Made by a program: the position numbers and the translations under genes | Shown: positions 24,174-36,468 of the stretch, one piece after another | How the letters are laid out: every line of letters begins with the position of its first letter | Numbering within the stretch: the stretch's first letter is position 1 | The notes under the pieces: generated by a model | Seen by the model: only the letters and a program-made list of their open reading frames with translations | Told to the model about the DNA's origin: nothing | Databases searched by the model: none | Assembly: GCA_036571765.1 (NCBI GenBank) | Contig: BROE01000016.1 | Coordinates: 16,256,690 to 16,320,689, forward strand | Length of the DNA stretch: 64,000 bases | Source: Plecoglossus altivelis | Taxonomy: Eukaryota; Chordata; Actinopteri; Osmeriformes; Plecoglossidae | Reading direction: 5' to 3'

Positions 24174-24260
24174 TCAGACCTCGATGACCACTGTGTCCTG
24201 TCGATGTTTAGGCTCATTGCCCAGATTGACCTTTTCTGTGCGTGTGTGCCACACCAGCAC
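24174..24260 (-). CDS. b3gat2: b3gat2 terminal coding exon 4
   Basis: Opening after a CT-rich acceptor (tctctctcag), this exon is 87 nt: 28 codons plus TGA. It encodes VLVWHTRTEKVNLGNEPKH and ends RQDTVVIEV, against DTVKIEV in human. It carries the UDP-binding WHTR segment. Confidence 0.93.
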   Translation of the reverse strand: MLVWHTRTEKVNLGNEPKHRQDTVVIEV

Positions 24261-27200
24261 CTGAGAGAGAGAGAGGGAGAGAGGGGGGAGATGGAGAGGG
24301 GGGAGAGATGGAGAAAAGGGAGGGAGAGCAGGTAGATGCAGAGGGGGGAGGGACAGAGAGAAGGGAGGGAGATGGAGAAGGGGGAGGGACAGAGTGGGGA
24401 GGGAGCAAGGAGGGAGATGGAGAGGGGGAGGAACAGAGAGAAGGGAGGGAGAGATGAGGGAGGGAGATAAAGTAGGGAGTTAGAGAGGTGGGAGAGATTT
24501 GTGTGAGTCGCTCTACTGAGAGAAAATCCCTTGTTCAGATCCTTTATTCTAAACTACACAAACATCCACCACTGTCGCAATAGATTATGCTGCAATGCAA
24601 AGGAAAAAGAATGGGTGAGTATAGTTTAAATACAAGTGCTTGGATTTAACTGGCTGATAGGTCTACCGTTAAATGGTCTAACCTGGTTTCTGCCTCACTG
24701 CCGTTTGTCTCACACACACTCACACACATGCACACACACACACACATACACACACATTAACGCGTGACAGATTGCTGTTCGTGCTCTGCCAGTAGTGTCT
24801 GGTCTCTGCTCAGGTGGAACATGTCGCTTCCTGCACACGATGCTACTAATTGGTCTAATTTGCATATCTAATGAGTCTAAAGGTGCAGCCAGTGAGCCGC
24901 CTTTCAGTTTAGATCACGGGGGGAGCGGAGAGGGGTGGAGGAGGACTGCAGTGTGTGTGAGGGTGTGTTTGTGTGAGGGTGAGTGTGTTTGTGTGAGGGT
25001 GAGTGAGGGTGTGTGTGAGGGTGAGGGTCTGTGTGAGGGTGTGTGTGTGTGTAATCTCACAAACCCAATCTGCAACTTCAAATAACAAGCTGTCTTTGCT
25101 TTTCATCCTCCTCCTTCACTCTCTATCCTCCTCTTCACTAGCACAAGCCAGGCGTTTCTGGTGCTGGTCTGCAGTGAAGGATGCTGGGAGTTGTAGTGTG
25201 TGCTGGTCTGCAGTGAAGGATGCTGGGAGTTGTAGTGTGTGCTGATCTGCACTGAGAGGTTGTGGGAGTTGTAGTGTGTACCCTAAGGGTAGCCCTGGTA
25301 GAGGGGCTACTTGTATCAGTTCTGTGATAAGAAATCTTGAACTTATGCCAGCACAGCTCCCCAGAGTGTTCTCCTCTTTCCCTTCATCGCTCTCTTTTCT
25401 CTCTCCATCTCTCTCTCATCTTCCCTCTTTTTCTCAGTCGTCTCTCCTTTTTTCTATCTGCATTTACTATCGCTGTTCCAGTCTCCCATATCCAGTTACT
25501 TGGAGATGTCAAGGTCAGTTTCCCTTGTTGGCAGTAGTTCCAGACATGGCTGGTCTGAGTCTGGGTCTAGCCCCAGGTCTCTCTCTCCCCAGTCTGAGAG
25601 AAGACACTGACCTTCCCTCTTTGAAGGAGCAAAGGATCAGATATGGGACCCGTCCGGCCCGCTTGTGGAAGCACCGACCATGTCGCTCCAAGCCCAACGG
25701 GCTACGCATCGTGTGAGCCGAGAGTGATGAGTGGAAATGACACACCTCACAGACCCGAGCCGGGTGATTACTGATGATGTCACGTCCTTCTGGCTGTGTG
25801 TGTGCACCGGGTGATTGGTGATGATGTCACATCTCGCTAATGGCCTGTATTAATATCAGCGGTGGGCCACCCCCCCATTAGGATAATGGGGGTGATAATG
25901 AGGATGTCTCTGCCGATGCCCTGCTCAGCCCAGGAGAGGAGAAGGCTAAGTGAGGATGATGCATGGTTGGAGAGGAGGCTATATTAGGAGACTGGGCTGT
26001 GTTCCATTCCAGCATGGGCCCTTATCTCCCCTTGCTCTCCTCCGCTCCCCTGGTTACGCCATGACGTTTAAATGAAGGAATTAAACGCTTTGACCTGGTA
26101 AAGAGGCTTGCTTGGTTGGTGGTCTTTAAAAAACCCCAACCTTTCTTAACGTATCTGGACATGTAGCAGAAGTGATGCTTGAAGAAAGGGCTGTATAAGT
26201 GGTTGAGGGTTTTACTTTTCAACTAAACGCACTGTAACATTTTGACCCGGTTAGCTATACACAATTGGTCCATGTTTTCAGTTGTAACGCTCTCGTTCAC
26301 GGGATATAACATCCATCGCCAAAGTTTATCACCAGTAATAATTTAAAGCCCTGAGAGACTGGAGATTTAAACTCAGTGGAAGCCAGACGCTAACATTAGT
26401 TTCAGCTTCCCTGGAAGCCAGACACTAACATGAGCTTTAGTTGGATCTTTCCCAGCCTGCCTTGTTAGACTGACAGCCTGGAGGACATGAGGGAGCGAAT
26501 GCCACTGACCCTGAAGGCTCACCGGTCAAGTGAGGGCATCACACGCGCCTTTCCTTTCAGAAGAATCTGCTCATATCCTACCTGCCCTCCCCCCTTCCTC
26601 ACCTCACTCTGTTTTTCAGTCACAGCTGTCATCTTCCTAACATCACTCAGTCACAGCTGTCATCTTCCTAACATCACTCAGTCATCGCTGTCATCTTCCT
26701 AACATCACTCAGTCATAGCTGTCATCTTCCTAACATCACTCAGTCATCGCTGTCATCTTCCTAACATCACTCAGTCATCGCTTTCATCTTCCTAACATCA
26801 CTCCGTCATCGCTGTCATCTTCCTAACATCACTCAGTCATCGCTTTCATCTTCCTAACATCACTCAGTCATCGCTGTCATCTTCCTAACATCACTCAGTC
26901 ATCGCTGTCATCTTCCTAACATCACTCAGTCATCGCTGTCATGTTCCTAACCTCACTCCATCATCGCTGTCATCTTCCTCCCCTCACTCCATCATCGCTG
27001 TCATCTTCCTAACATCACTCAGTCATCGTTGTCATGTTCCTAACCTCACTCCATCATCGCTGTCATCTTCCTCCCCTCACTCAGTCATCGCTCTCATCTT
27101 CTTAACCTCACTCCGTCATCTCTGTCAATCCCAATGAAGCAGAAACGCCCCGATTGAAACATTGCATGTTTTAAATCTTTAATCACACGTTCAGTTTTTA

Positions 27201-27979
27201 TTTTTTTTAAATGGCTACTGACCCTGGTGCAGTTGTTGGCCCGAGGCTCCAGCTCGGTCACCTTGGTGATCTGCTTCAAGAAGTCCGACTCCTGCATGCC
27301 TGGCTGGGATCCCCTGCGTTTGAACAGCGCCTTCGGGTTCTCCAGAACCACCTGGAGGCTGACGGCGAAGCCTGAGAGTGAAGCAGGGCGAGGGGGAGAA
27401 GGTGGTGACAAGGTATGATCGATAACCGCTCTACCACAACACATCTTGCGCGGCACACAATCTTCGCATATCCGATGTGTTACTTTACCCCTGGGTGAGC
27501 AATCTCCAGGTGTTACCAGCATGTAGGAAACAAACAGCGCACACATACAGGGAGGATAAACAAGCGTGAGCTCCACCCCTGGACCCACGCTGCTCTCGCT
27601 CACGAGGACGTGACAGTCCTCCAAACGCTTTCGTGGCCGGGGGTGGCCAACCCTGGTCCTCGAGAATGGCTGCCCTGAAGGTTATAGATGTGTCCTTGAA
27701 TCAGGTGTGCTGGAGCAGAGACTCATCTGAAACCTTCAGGACAGTGGCTCTCGAGGACCAGGGTCAACCATCACTGCTCTAGAGCTTGTCTCCATCTTGG
27801 TCCTCCGAGACGCTGCCCTCAAAAAACAACAACCTTGCAGCCATGTGAAGAAAGAGTTTGAGGAGATAAGGGAAGGGAAACAAGGTAAATCTAAATCCAA
27901 AATCTTGGAACTGGGTCACTGCATATCCCCACTATGGAGAGAATGCATTGGATTTATGCTAAACGTGGCCCAGTGTGTG

Positions 27980-28020
<41 letters not shown>

Positions 28021-30023
28021 TGTGTGTGTAGGATGCAAGGCAGTGTGACAGGAAGATGGTGCGCGGTGTCATACGCTCTTGTCTCAAATACAATCTGGGC
28101 GCTCCTCTGGGACTGTGGGAGCGGATGGCTTGCTGCTCCAGCTAACCTCTATGACCCCCCTCTACATGTTTCCAGAGCGCACAGATTTCTAGGCCGCCGC
28201 AAGCTCAGTATCCACTAAGGGATTCCTCAACACCACAGAGAAAGAAAGGGTGTGCGGGGGAGAGACAGATGGAGAGAGGAGAAGAGCAAGCAAGCGAGGG
28301 AGGGAGGGAGGGAGGGAGGGAGAGAGGAAGAGAGGAAGGGAGGGACTAAGGTAGAAAGAGAAAGAGGAGGGAAAGGAGAAAGAAAGGATGTGCGGGGGAG
28401 AGACAGATGGAGAGAAGGGAAGAGCAAGCAAGGGAGGGAGGGAGGGAGGAAGAGTGGAATGGAGGGAGGGAGAGAGGAAGGGAGGGAGGAAGGGAGGGAG
28501 AGAGGAAGGGAGGGAGGAAGGAAGAGAGGAAGGGAGGGAGGGACTAAGGTAAAAAGAGAAAGAGGAGGGAAAGGAGAAAGAATGAAACGACAACAAACGA
28601 GTGAAAGATAGAAGGAGACCAGAGTAGAATGCCGGCAAAATACTTCAATTCTATAGATTCACCGTAACGATCGGAGCAAGAATTTGTTCGAAGGCAACAA
28701 ACTCTGATAGGTTGATTTGAACTGGACTTTTGACAGGACAAGAAAGATTCTGACTTGGGTGCCAATGACAGCTTTCAAAAGAGGAAATTGGAAAACTAAA
28801 TTTGACAGCACTTTGCATCAACACAAGGGAACACACAGTAATCGAGTCTTGTAATATTCATGTGCTATATCAGGACATTACTAAACAGGGAGTAATCCTG
28901 CAGTGAAATCACATACTCTACAGCCTTGGAGGTAAGATAGGTGGATTTGAAAGCAATTATATGATAGACATCTCTTTACCTGCAGCTAATACGAGCGATA
29001 TGGAGATGAGCTTGTATGTCACTGTTCCTTCGCAGTAGAGAGGACCCATCATCTTGACTAATGCTCACTCTAAACCCTCTGAACCTGAAGCTATTCACCC
29101 AGCAGAGCTGAGAATCTCACACGCATATGAAGTGACTTGATGTCAGGGCCAGGGTCATGTGATATGTTATCAACAAGATGTTGATTGCTGTTGTCTTTCG
29201 GTTTGTTTGCGTAAGCGATATTCTGTCACAGGACCTGCCACGTATTGAATACAGGATATGATTACAGTGCAGATGAAGAGATGGTAAACCCAGTAATGCA
29301 TGAATGCCGCACTTGCTCATCCCGTACATTTTTCTTTAGTCTTTATTCGTCCTGGTGTCCTATCTTCTGTTGTTTTTATGGGCCTATGAAGGAAACGGAT
29401 TACAGGAAGGAAACAACCCGTTTTTTATTGGAACCCCAAAGGTGTGTCGCCTGCTCTTTGAGCCAGACTGCAGCCGTCCAGTCCCGGAGGAATCCTCCAT
29501 GGCGTTGCAAAATGCTAACCTTAAAAAACAAGTCCTTGACCTGTCTCTTGCCTCCCTAACACCCTCCAAACCAACAGCAGGGTGTTAACACTCACTTCCA
29601 GACGATAGCTAGCGCTCTGCTAACAGTTTGTGCTTGAGTAAAACGTGAACACAAACACGCGGCGCAGAGATTCAAGCGAGCTGTTGTACACATCAAACGC
29701 ACAGTCTCCTCACGCGTGACTGTTGGCGTAGGCAGCTCGGCAAACACCGAGCCGTCTTCGCCGCGACCCAGGGGCTATTGTGCTCCGGTAGATGAGATGG
29801 AGCTGTCGCCTACGTTTGTGGGCTTTTTAACCATGTTTAGAACTTGGAGGGCACAATGCACACCTTATAAAGGCCGGCAGCCACAGCCAGGGCACAAAGA
29901 GAAGACGCTTCTCGTTCTCAACAACAAAGGTTATAAATGATTTAGAAAGAGTGGAGGGTGGAGAGGCAGGGCAATACATGGTGCAGCCGTCGTTAGCGAC
30001 CGTGCTGCTGTTTCACGGTTTAC

Positions 30024-30081
<58 letters not shown>

Positions 30082-31986
30082 AGGTGAGAGAGGGAGAGGG
30101 TTAGGGAGAGAGAGAGGGAGGGGAGAGAGAGAGAGAGAGAGGGAGGGATAGAGGGAGAGAGAGAGAGAGTGGGGGAGGAAGAGAGAGAGAGGGAGGGGAG
30201 AGAGAGAGAGAAAAGGAGGGAGGGAGAGAGAGAGAGGGAGGGAGAGGGAGAGGGAGAGATGGTTGAGTGGGGATCATGGCAGAATAAGGTTTCAGCTGAA
30301 AAGCGCAGTTCAATACTTCTGGCTTTCAGGTCTACCAGCCTTGGTGTAGATCCAGCATAACTGAGGAGCCATCTGTATTCTGGAAAACTCTCCCTAAAAC
30401 ACTTTTCAACGCCTCCCAAACCGACAGAGGGACATGCGTGTACACTATAGTCCTCGCTTAGCCTTTGAAGTGCTGTCCTCTGGGCTTGCCGTCACACTGG
30501 GGGTTGGGGTGTGGGGGGGGGGGGGGGGGAACTGTAGGGTTAGTTACCCTGCAGGTGGTCTGGCACTCACAGGCCAGCCAATCTGCTCGCTTCCTTCATC
30601 TCTCTGTCATGGTGACACCTGCTGTGTTGTGTGTGGGCGTGGCCTTACCTGCCATGTCGATAGCGAAGGGGCGGTCGGGCCTCCAGCCTGTGTACCAGCC
30701 TACGACTTTACCACGGAACACCAGGGGACGCTCATAACGACGACCGCCCACCAGGCCCACAGGCCATACCGACACCCCTCGCGTTCCTCGCATCTGGGGG
30801 GGAGGGGGAGAGAGACAGGGAGGGGGGAGAGAGACAGGGAGGGGGGAGAGAGAGGGAGGGGGGAGAGAAGGGAGGGGGAAGAGAGACAGGGAGGGGGAGA
30901 CAGGGAAGGAGGAGAGAGACAGGGGGTGGAGAGAGTGACAGTGGGGAGAGACATGGAGGATGGAGAGAGACAGGGGGGTGGAGAGAGACAGGGAGGGTGG
31001 AGAGAGAGTGAGGGGGGAGAGAAGGTAAGGGGAGAGAGACAGGGAGGGGAGAGAGAGACAGGGAGTGGGAGAGAGAGACAGAAATGGGGAGAGAGAGACA
31101 GGGAAGGGGGAGAGAGACAGGGAGATGAGTGACTACGCCTCACATCAAACATCAAATCAAGATACAAATCATAAGTTCTCAGGTTCAAATCCATCCATCC
31201 ATCCATTGCCCACTGCTAATCCCTGGGAGGGATTGCAGTGCCGCTTGTTCCCATTTAGGGATCACGGTTGACTGGAGCCTAACCCAGTAGCTTTCGGGCC
31301 ATAGGCAGGGTTCAAATCCCCCTGCACCAAACTGCTGCTTCGAATGTAAAGCTTCTGCTAAACGAATATGTTGTACAGGCGCAGATGTAGACAGACAGAG
31401 GAGGATCCCACCTCACAAAGAGACAAGCCAAGTGACGCTGTTCAGAAACACAAACACACTTTCACATCTTTCATGCTGTTGGATGTTTCCTTTTCTCCCG
31501 GTCCATTATCCTGCTGCATCGCATTACCATTCAGAGCAGATCTGAGATCTCTGGCCATACAACCAAGTTCTATTCCAGGGTGTAAATGGGGCTTAGAAGC
31601 CACACTGTGTGAAGTTATCAGACTCCGAAACACATTAATTCAGTTTCTGTCTGAACGGGAAACCAGAAATCTTTCATGGAACCTGAAAAGGGTGAAATCA
31701 GCGTGTCTGGAGTCATCTCTCTAAACCAACGTGGCACTGAATAAAACTCGGTGGGATAACCAAGATGGGTCGTTTTTTAGGTTGTTTTTTTTTTTTTTAC
31801 ATTGAATCAATTGACTGCCTGGCAGGCATGACTGAGAGGAGGAAACTGACAGTGTGTGGTGTGTGAATACAAGTTCTCATATGGCTTTCAGCTCTGGAGT
31901 AGCAGGTATTCTGTTGGCCAACTGTCTTATGCATTTATGTGCTGAGAGAGTGGGGGGGGAGAGAAAGGAGGGAAAGAGAGTGAGGA

Positions 31987-32067
<81 letters not shown>

Positions 32068-34244
32068 ACGTGCATGTGTCATTTCATTCAGGACCAAAGA
32101 CCTACAGCATAACATCCACAACATCCACTCTCCTTTCAAACACACAGCAGCCTCCAGCCAAACACTGTCGATGCGCAATAACAGAGTAACACTGCCTTAC
32201 AAAAGGACCTCACAGTGGCCCTCGATCTCACAACCTTACGGTCAGAGGGAGGCCTTAATATTTAATGTCCCTGTTCTTTCTGGCAGATCTGAACGCAGGG
32301 ACGGATAGAAGTCCTCCCTTTCCTTCCCCGCACGCCTCCCTCTTCCTCTCAATCCTCGGTCTCTCCCTTGCTTCTCTCTCCTCTCCCCTGTCTCTCCTCC
32401 CTTCTCTCCCCTCTCCTCTCACCTGTCTCTCCTCACTTCTCTTCCCTCTCTCTCCCCTTCTCTTCCTTCTCTCTCCCGTTCTCTTCCCTCTCTCTCCCCT
32501 CTTCTCTTCTCTCTCTCTTACCTTCTCTTCCCTCTCTCTCCCCTTCTCTTCCCTCTCTCTCCTCCCTTCTCTCCCCTCTCCTCTCACCTGTCTCTCCTCC
32601 CTTCTCTTCCCTCTCTCTCCCCTTCTCTTCCTTCTCTCTCCCGTTCTCTTCCTTCTCTCTCCCCTCTCTCTCCCCTCTTCTCTTCCCTCTCTCCCCTTCT
32701 CTTCCCTCTCTCTCCCCTCTTCTCTCCCCTCTTCTCTCTCCTCTCTCTCCCCCTTCTCTTCCCCCTCTCTCTCTCCCCTTCTCTTCCCCCTCTCTCTCCC
32801 CTCTTCCATCCTCCCTCTCTCTCCCCCTCTCTCTCCCCTCTTCTCTCGCCCTCTCTCTTCCCCCTTCTCTCCCCTTTCTCTCCCCCTGAGCAATGAGCAC
32901 ACAGCTTTGAAGCCCTCTCTCCACTAATGCATGGCCCCCTGAGCTTGCTTGTGCAACGCTAAAACCCTTCCCCCTTATTTCTGTTTCCTCCTGCCTCTCC
33001 TCCTCTCCTGGGTCACTGTTCAAAGGCTTCTCTGGCTCTGGTCTAGAAAAACGCAGATGAAAAGAGCGCGTGTTCGCACAGCCAGTCTGTGGTTCTCAAG
33101 TGTAGCCATTGTCTCAGATTAGCGGTGGAGGTACACGTTGACCCATAATGGTATTTATACGGAGGGTAGCCAGGGGAATGAAACCAAAATACTTAAATGG
33201 TCAGCTATCGCTATACTCATCACCGTTAATTATTCATCATTCACCCAACCTTTATTCAGATAGATTCTCTGTTCAGGACTGATTCACTTGAAATCTCCAT
33301 CTCTCTCAGGTACCTGCTTCCCAGCTGGCGTCATGAAAGGATTGTCTTCTTTTGTGACGCTCGAGCGAAACATTTTTAACGGTCAAATGTGTGAAATTCA
33401 TCCTGTTAAGACTGCGGAGCTTTAGGAATGGATCAAGAAGGGTTTGGGAGGAGGGAGGGAGGGAGGGTTTAATAACTTAACTCTCCCTTCACCTCCATCC
33501 CACTCTCTAATCCTGCCAGCTTGAAGAGGCATAGAGGGCGGATCCCAGAATGCTGGACATCTTTGATTAGACTCATCCAATCACGGGATGGTCCTGGGAG
33601 GATGGAAAAGAGCATTGTGCACGTGTCTGTTGTGTTCTACACTTACGTTGTCATTACTGAGCAGGCAGATATAAACTCGATACACCTGAAAAAGCTCTCG
33701 TGACAGAATGCTGGAACATAGATCTGGAAGCACAAGGTGCACAGAGACGCCGGTGAGAGAGGTTTCCACTCGTGTGTCCTGCTTCCTTGTCTGTGTTGTG
33801 TTGTTATGGTGTTTGATGTGAATCTACGGAATCTGAGATCAGACCAGACCACAAGCCTTCAGCCTGCTGGAGGCTGAAAATCAGTCAGCAAACATGAGTC
33901 TCTCCCCACGCCCCCATCCAGACAGTAAACAAAGACTTGATGCATTACGCTGTGCACAACGTGATTCTTAATGATACAGAATTATGAATGTACAACGCAT
34001 TTGGGGATTTTTTTCCCCTTTCTTTCTACCCCGGAGAAAAAGCTGTCATTGAATTGCGTGTCATGCTGTGTGGCTTCTCTGTATGTGATTTTAATCAACC
34101 CTTCTCCTCGTGTCATTAATATGCATGGTTAGGGCAATGAGAGGTGGAAGAGGAGGGGAAAGAATGAATCAAATTAGAGGAGAGAGAATGGAGAGAACGA
34201 GGAGGTTATGAAATGGTGATGCAACGACGCGTGATGTGTGATGA

Positions 34245-34304
<60 letters not shown>

Positions 34305-36313
34305 AGAGTGAGGCCATCCTGAGTAGTGTGTTTGTTTCAGCGGGAGCGAGAGAGACACACTCCTGACAGAGAGAGTGCGAGAGTCTGTGTGTCTACACGA
34401 GAGTGTGTGTGTGTGTCTGCGTGTGTGTGTGTGTGCGTGTGTGTGTACGTGTGTGTGTGTGCGTGCTGCTATCAGGGCAACGTCTCTGTCTCTCAGTCGC
34501 TGTCGTAGCAGCTGTATGTGAGGAGTAGAGGGAACAGCTAGATGAAGCTTGGGGCAGACAAAGCGAGCAGTCAGGCAGACTCAATCACTCCAGTCCTGAG
34601 GCAAACGCAGAAGACAGGGGGAAGAAAGGGAGAGAGAAGGGAGAAAAATGAGGAGAGGGACTTGAATGATTGGGGCAGGAGCAAGAGGGGTGGAGGTGGG
34701 GAACATGGAGGGGGGGAGGTGGGGTGGTGAGGAGGTCAGGGGAAGGATCTGTGGTCAGGTAAGGAGGAGAGAGAGCGGAGAGACCGGCGGAGGGGCTGGG
34801 CGGAAACCAGAGTTGCTCTCCCATCGCTTCTCCCTCTCTCCTTTTCTCGCTCTCCTTACCCCTCTCTCACCCTCTCCTCACTCTCTCCTCCGCCCCATCC
34901 ACCCCCTCAGCCAGGAACAATACCTCGCGCAGAGAATTGTTCCTTTCTGCTTCTGCTTCACCAGTATGTAATTATAATAATTGCTTGCATGGATTTGATG
35001 GAATTGGATTTCATTTCTTTTTCGGTTATTTGTTCTGTCTCTCTCCTACTTCCTCTGGTTCTCTACGAATCCTTGTCCTGGTTGTGGTGGACTTTAACCG
35101 CAAGCTGTTCATTTATTCAGGGTTTAGACAAGCTGAGGACCGAGACCAGGTGTGGAGACACGGGGATGCATTTCTGCATCCGACATGTTCGACTGCGGGG
35201 CAGACTTTGAGCTTTGTTTGGGAAATATCTCTTTAATCAATGTGTTGCTTTCCTCCACTGTGCAGTTGGTCCCTGCAGACTTGGCCTCATTAGGAGTGCA
35301 GATTGATGTGATGACTATAAACTGCGGGTTTTCGGAGGGTGGTGGTGTGGGGTGGGGTGTGGCGGTGGAGGAGGGGGGGCAATGGAGGTGGNNNNNNNNN
35401 NNNNNNNNNNNNNNNNNNNNNNNNNNNNNNNNNNNNNNNNNNNNNNNNNNNNNNNNNNNNNNNNNNNNNNNNNNNNNNNNNNNNNNNNNNNNNNNNNNNN
35501 NNNNNNNNNNNNNNNNNNNNNNNNNNNNNNNNNNNNNNNNNNNCCGCGAGACCAGGTTGTGGAGACCCACGGGATGCTAATTTCTGCAATACCGCACATG
35601 TTCACTGCGGGGCAAGACTTTTGACTTTGTTTTGGGAAATAATCTCTTTAATCAGATTGGTGTGGCTTTTCCTGCCACTGTGCAGTTTTGTCCCTGCAGA
35701 CTTGGCCTCATTTACGGAGTGCATGATTGATAAGTGGATGACTATAGACACTGCGGGTTCTTCGGAAGGTGGGGTGTGGGTGGGGTGTGGCGGTGGAGGA
35801 GGGGGGGCAAATGGAAGGTGGGTGGAAGGAGGGGTTTGGTGTGGGTGTGGTCAGTGGGAGGGTGGTTGTGGAATGAGGGCGGAAATGGGGTGGGGTGAGG
35901 AAGGGTGTGTGTGATGGAGGAGCAATGGGGGGAAATGGGGTGGGGGTGGAAGGAGGGAGGTGTGGTTTGTGGAGGAGGCGGGAAGAACGGTGGGGGGTGG
36001 CGTGCGAGTAATGTGGGGGCGGTAAAGGTGGGGGGCGGTGGAGGTTGCTGGTGGGGGTTGGTGGTGGGAGGGGGGGGGTCTCAGTTCCAGAGCTGGTTGT
36101 GACTGACAGACTGGCTGACAAGTGGTGGGGGGGGGTGTATGGCCTAGCCGTACCTGCCCCCTCCCCACTACCCTGCGGGGGCAAACTGCTACCTCAACCC
36201 CTGGCTCAGCTTCAGAGAAGGAGAGGGAGAGAGAAAGGGAGAGACAGATAGAGATAGAGATAGAGATAGAAAGAGAGACAGAGACAGAGACAGGGAGCTA
36301 GAAAGAGAGAGAC

Positions 36314-36355
<42 letters not shown>

Positions 36356-36432
36356 AGAAACAGAGATACAGAGAGAGACATAGAGCTAGAAATAGAGAGA
36401 CCGAGACAGAGAGACAGAGAGACACAGACAGT

Positions 36433-36468
<36 letters not shown>

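Larger units (their letters stand above)
24261..27222. other. b3gat2 intron 3
   Basis: It contains GA-rich sequence at 24262-24490, a CA cluster near 24710-24760, GT-rich sequence at 24950-25050, a 39-bp triple repeat at 25162-25278, CT-rich sequence near 25370-25470, mostly unique sequence at 25500-26610, and the 31-bp minisatellite ending at about 27127. A frame ending at 25716 (GLAPGLSLPSLREDTD) is not like any protein I know. Confidence 0.6.
27372..30648. other. b3gat2 intron 2
   Basis: It holds a palindromic MITE-like element at 27642-27774, (GT)n near 27980-28030, GGGA-rich purine DNA at 28250-28580, mostly unique sequence at 28600-29940, and (GA)n at 30027-30260. The unique part shows no conserved frame I recognise. 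Confidence 0.55.

Noticed and set aside
25276..25716. Frame ending GLAPGLSLPSLREDTD... in b3gat2 intron 3
   Set aside because: No recognisable domain and no clear exon borders; the start runs through a CT tract.
29245..29588. Overlapping + strand frames in b3gat2 intron 2
   Set aside because: No similarity to known proteins and two competing frames of similar length; probably chance in unique DNA.
35124..35914. Frames running across the N gap
   Set aside because: They exist only because N is translated as X; the flanks are an apparent false duplication.
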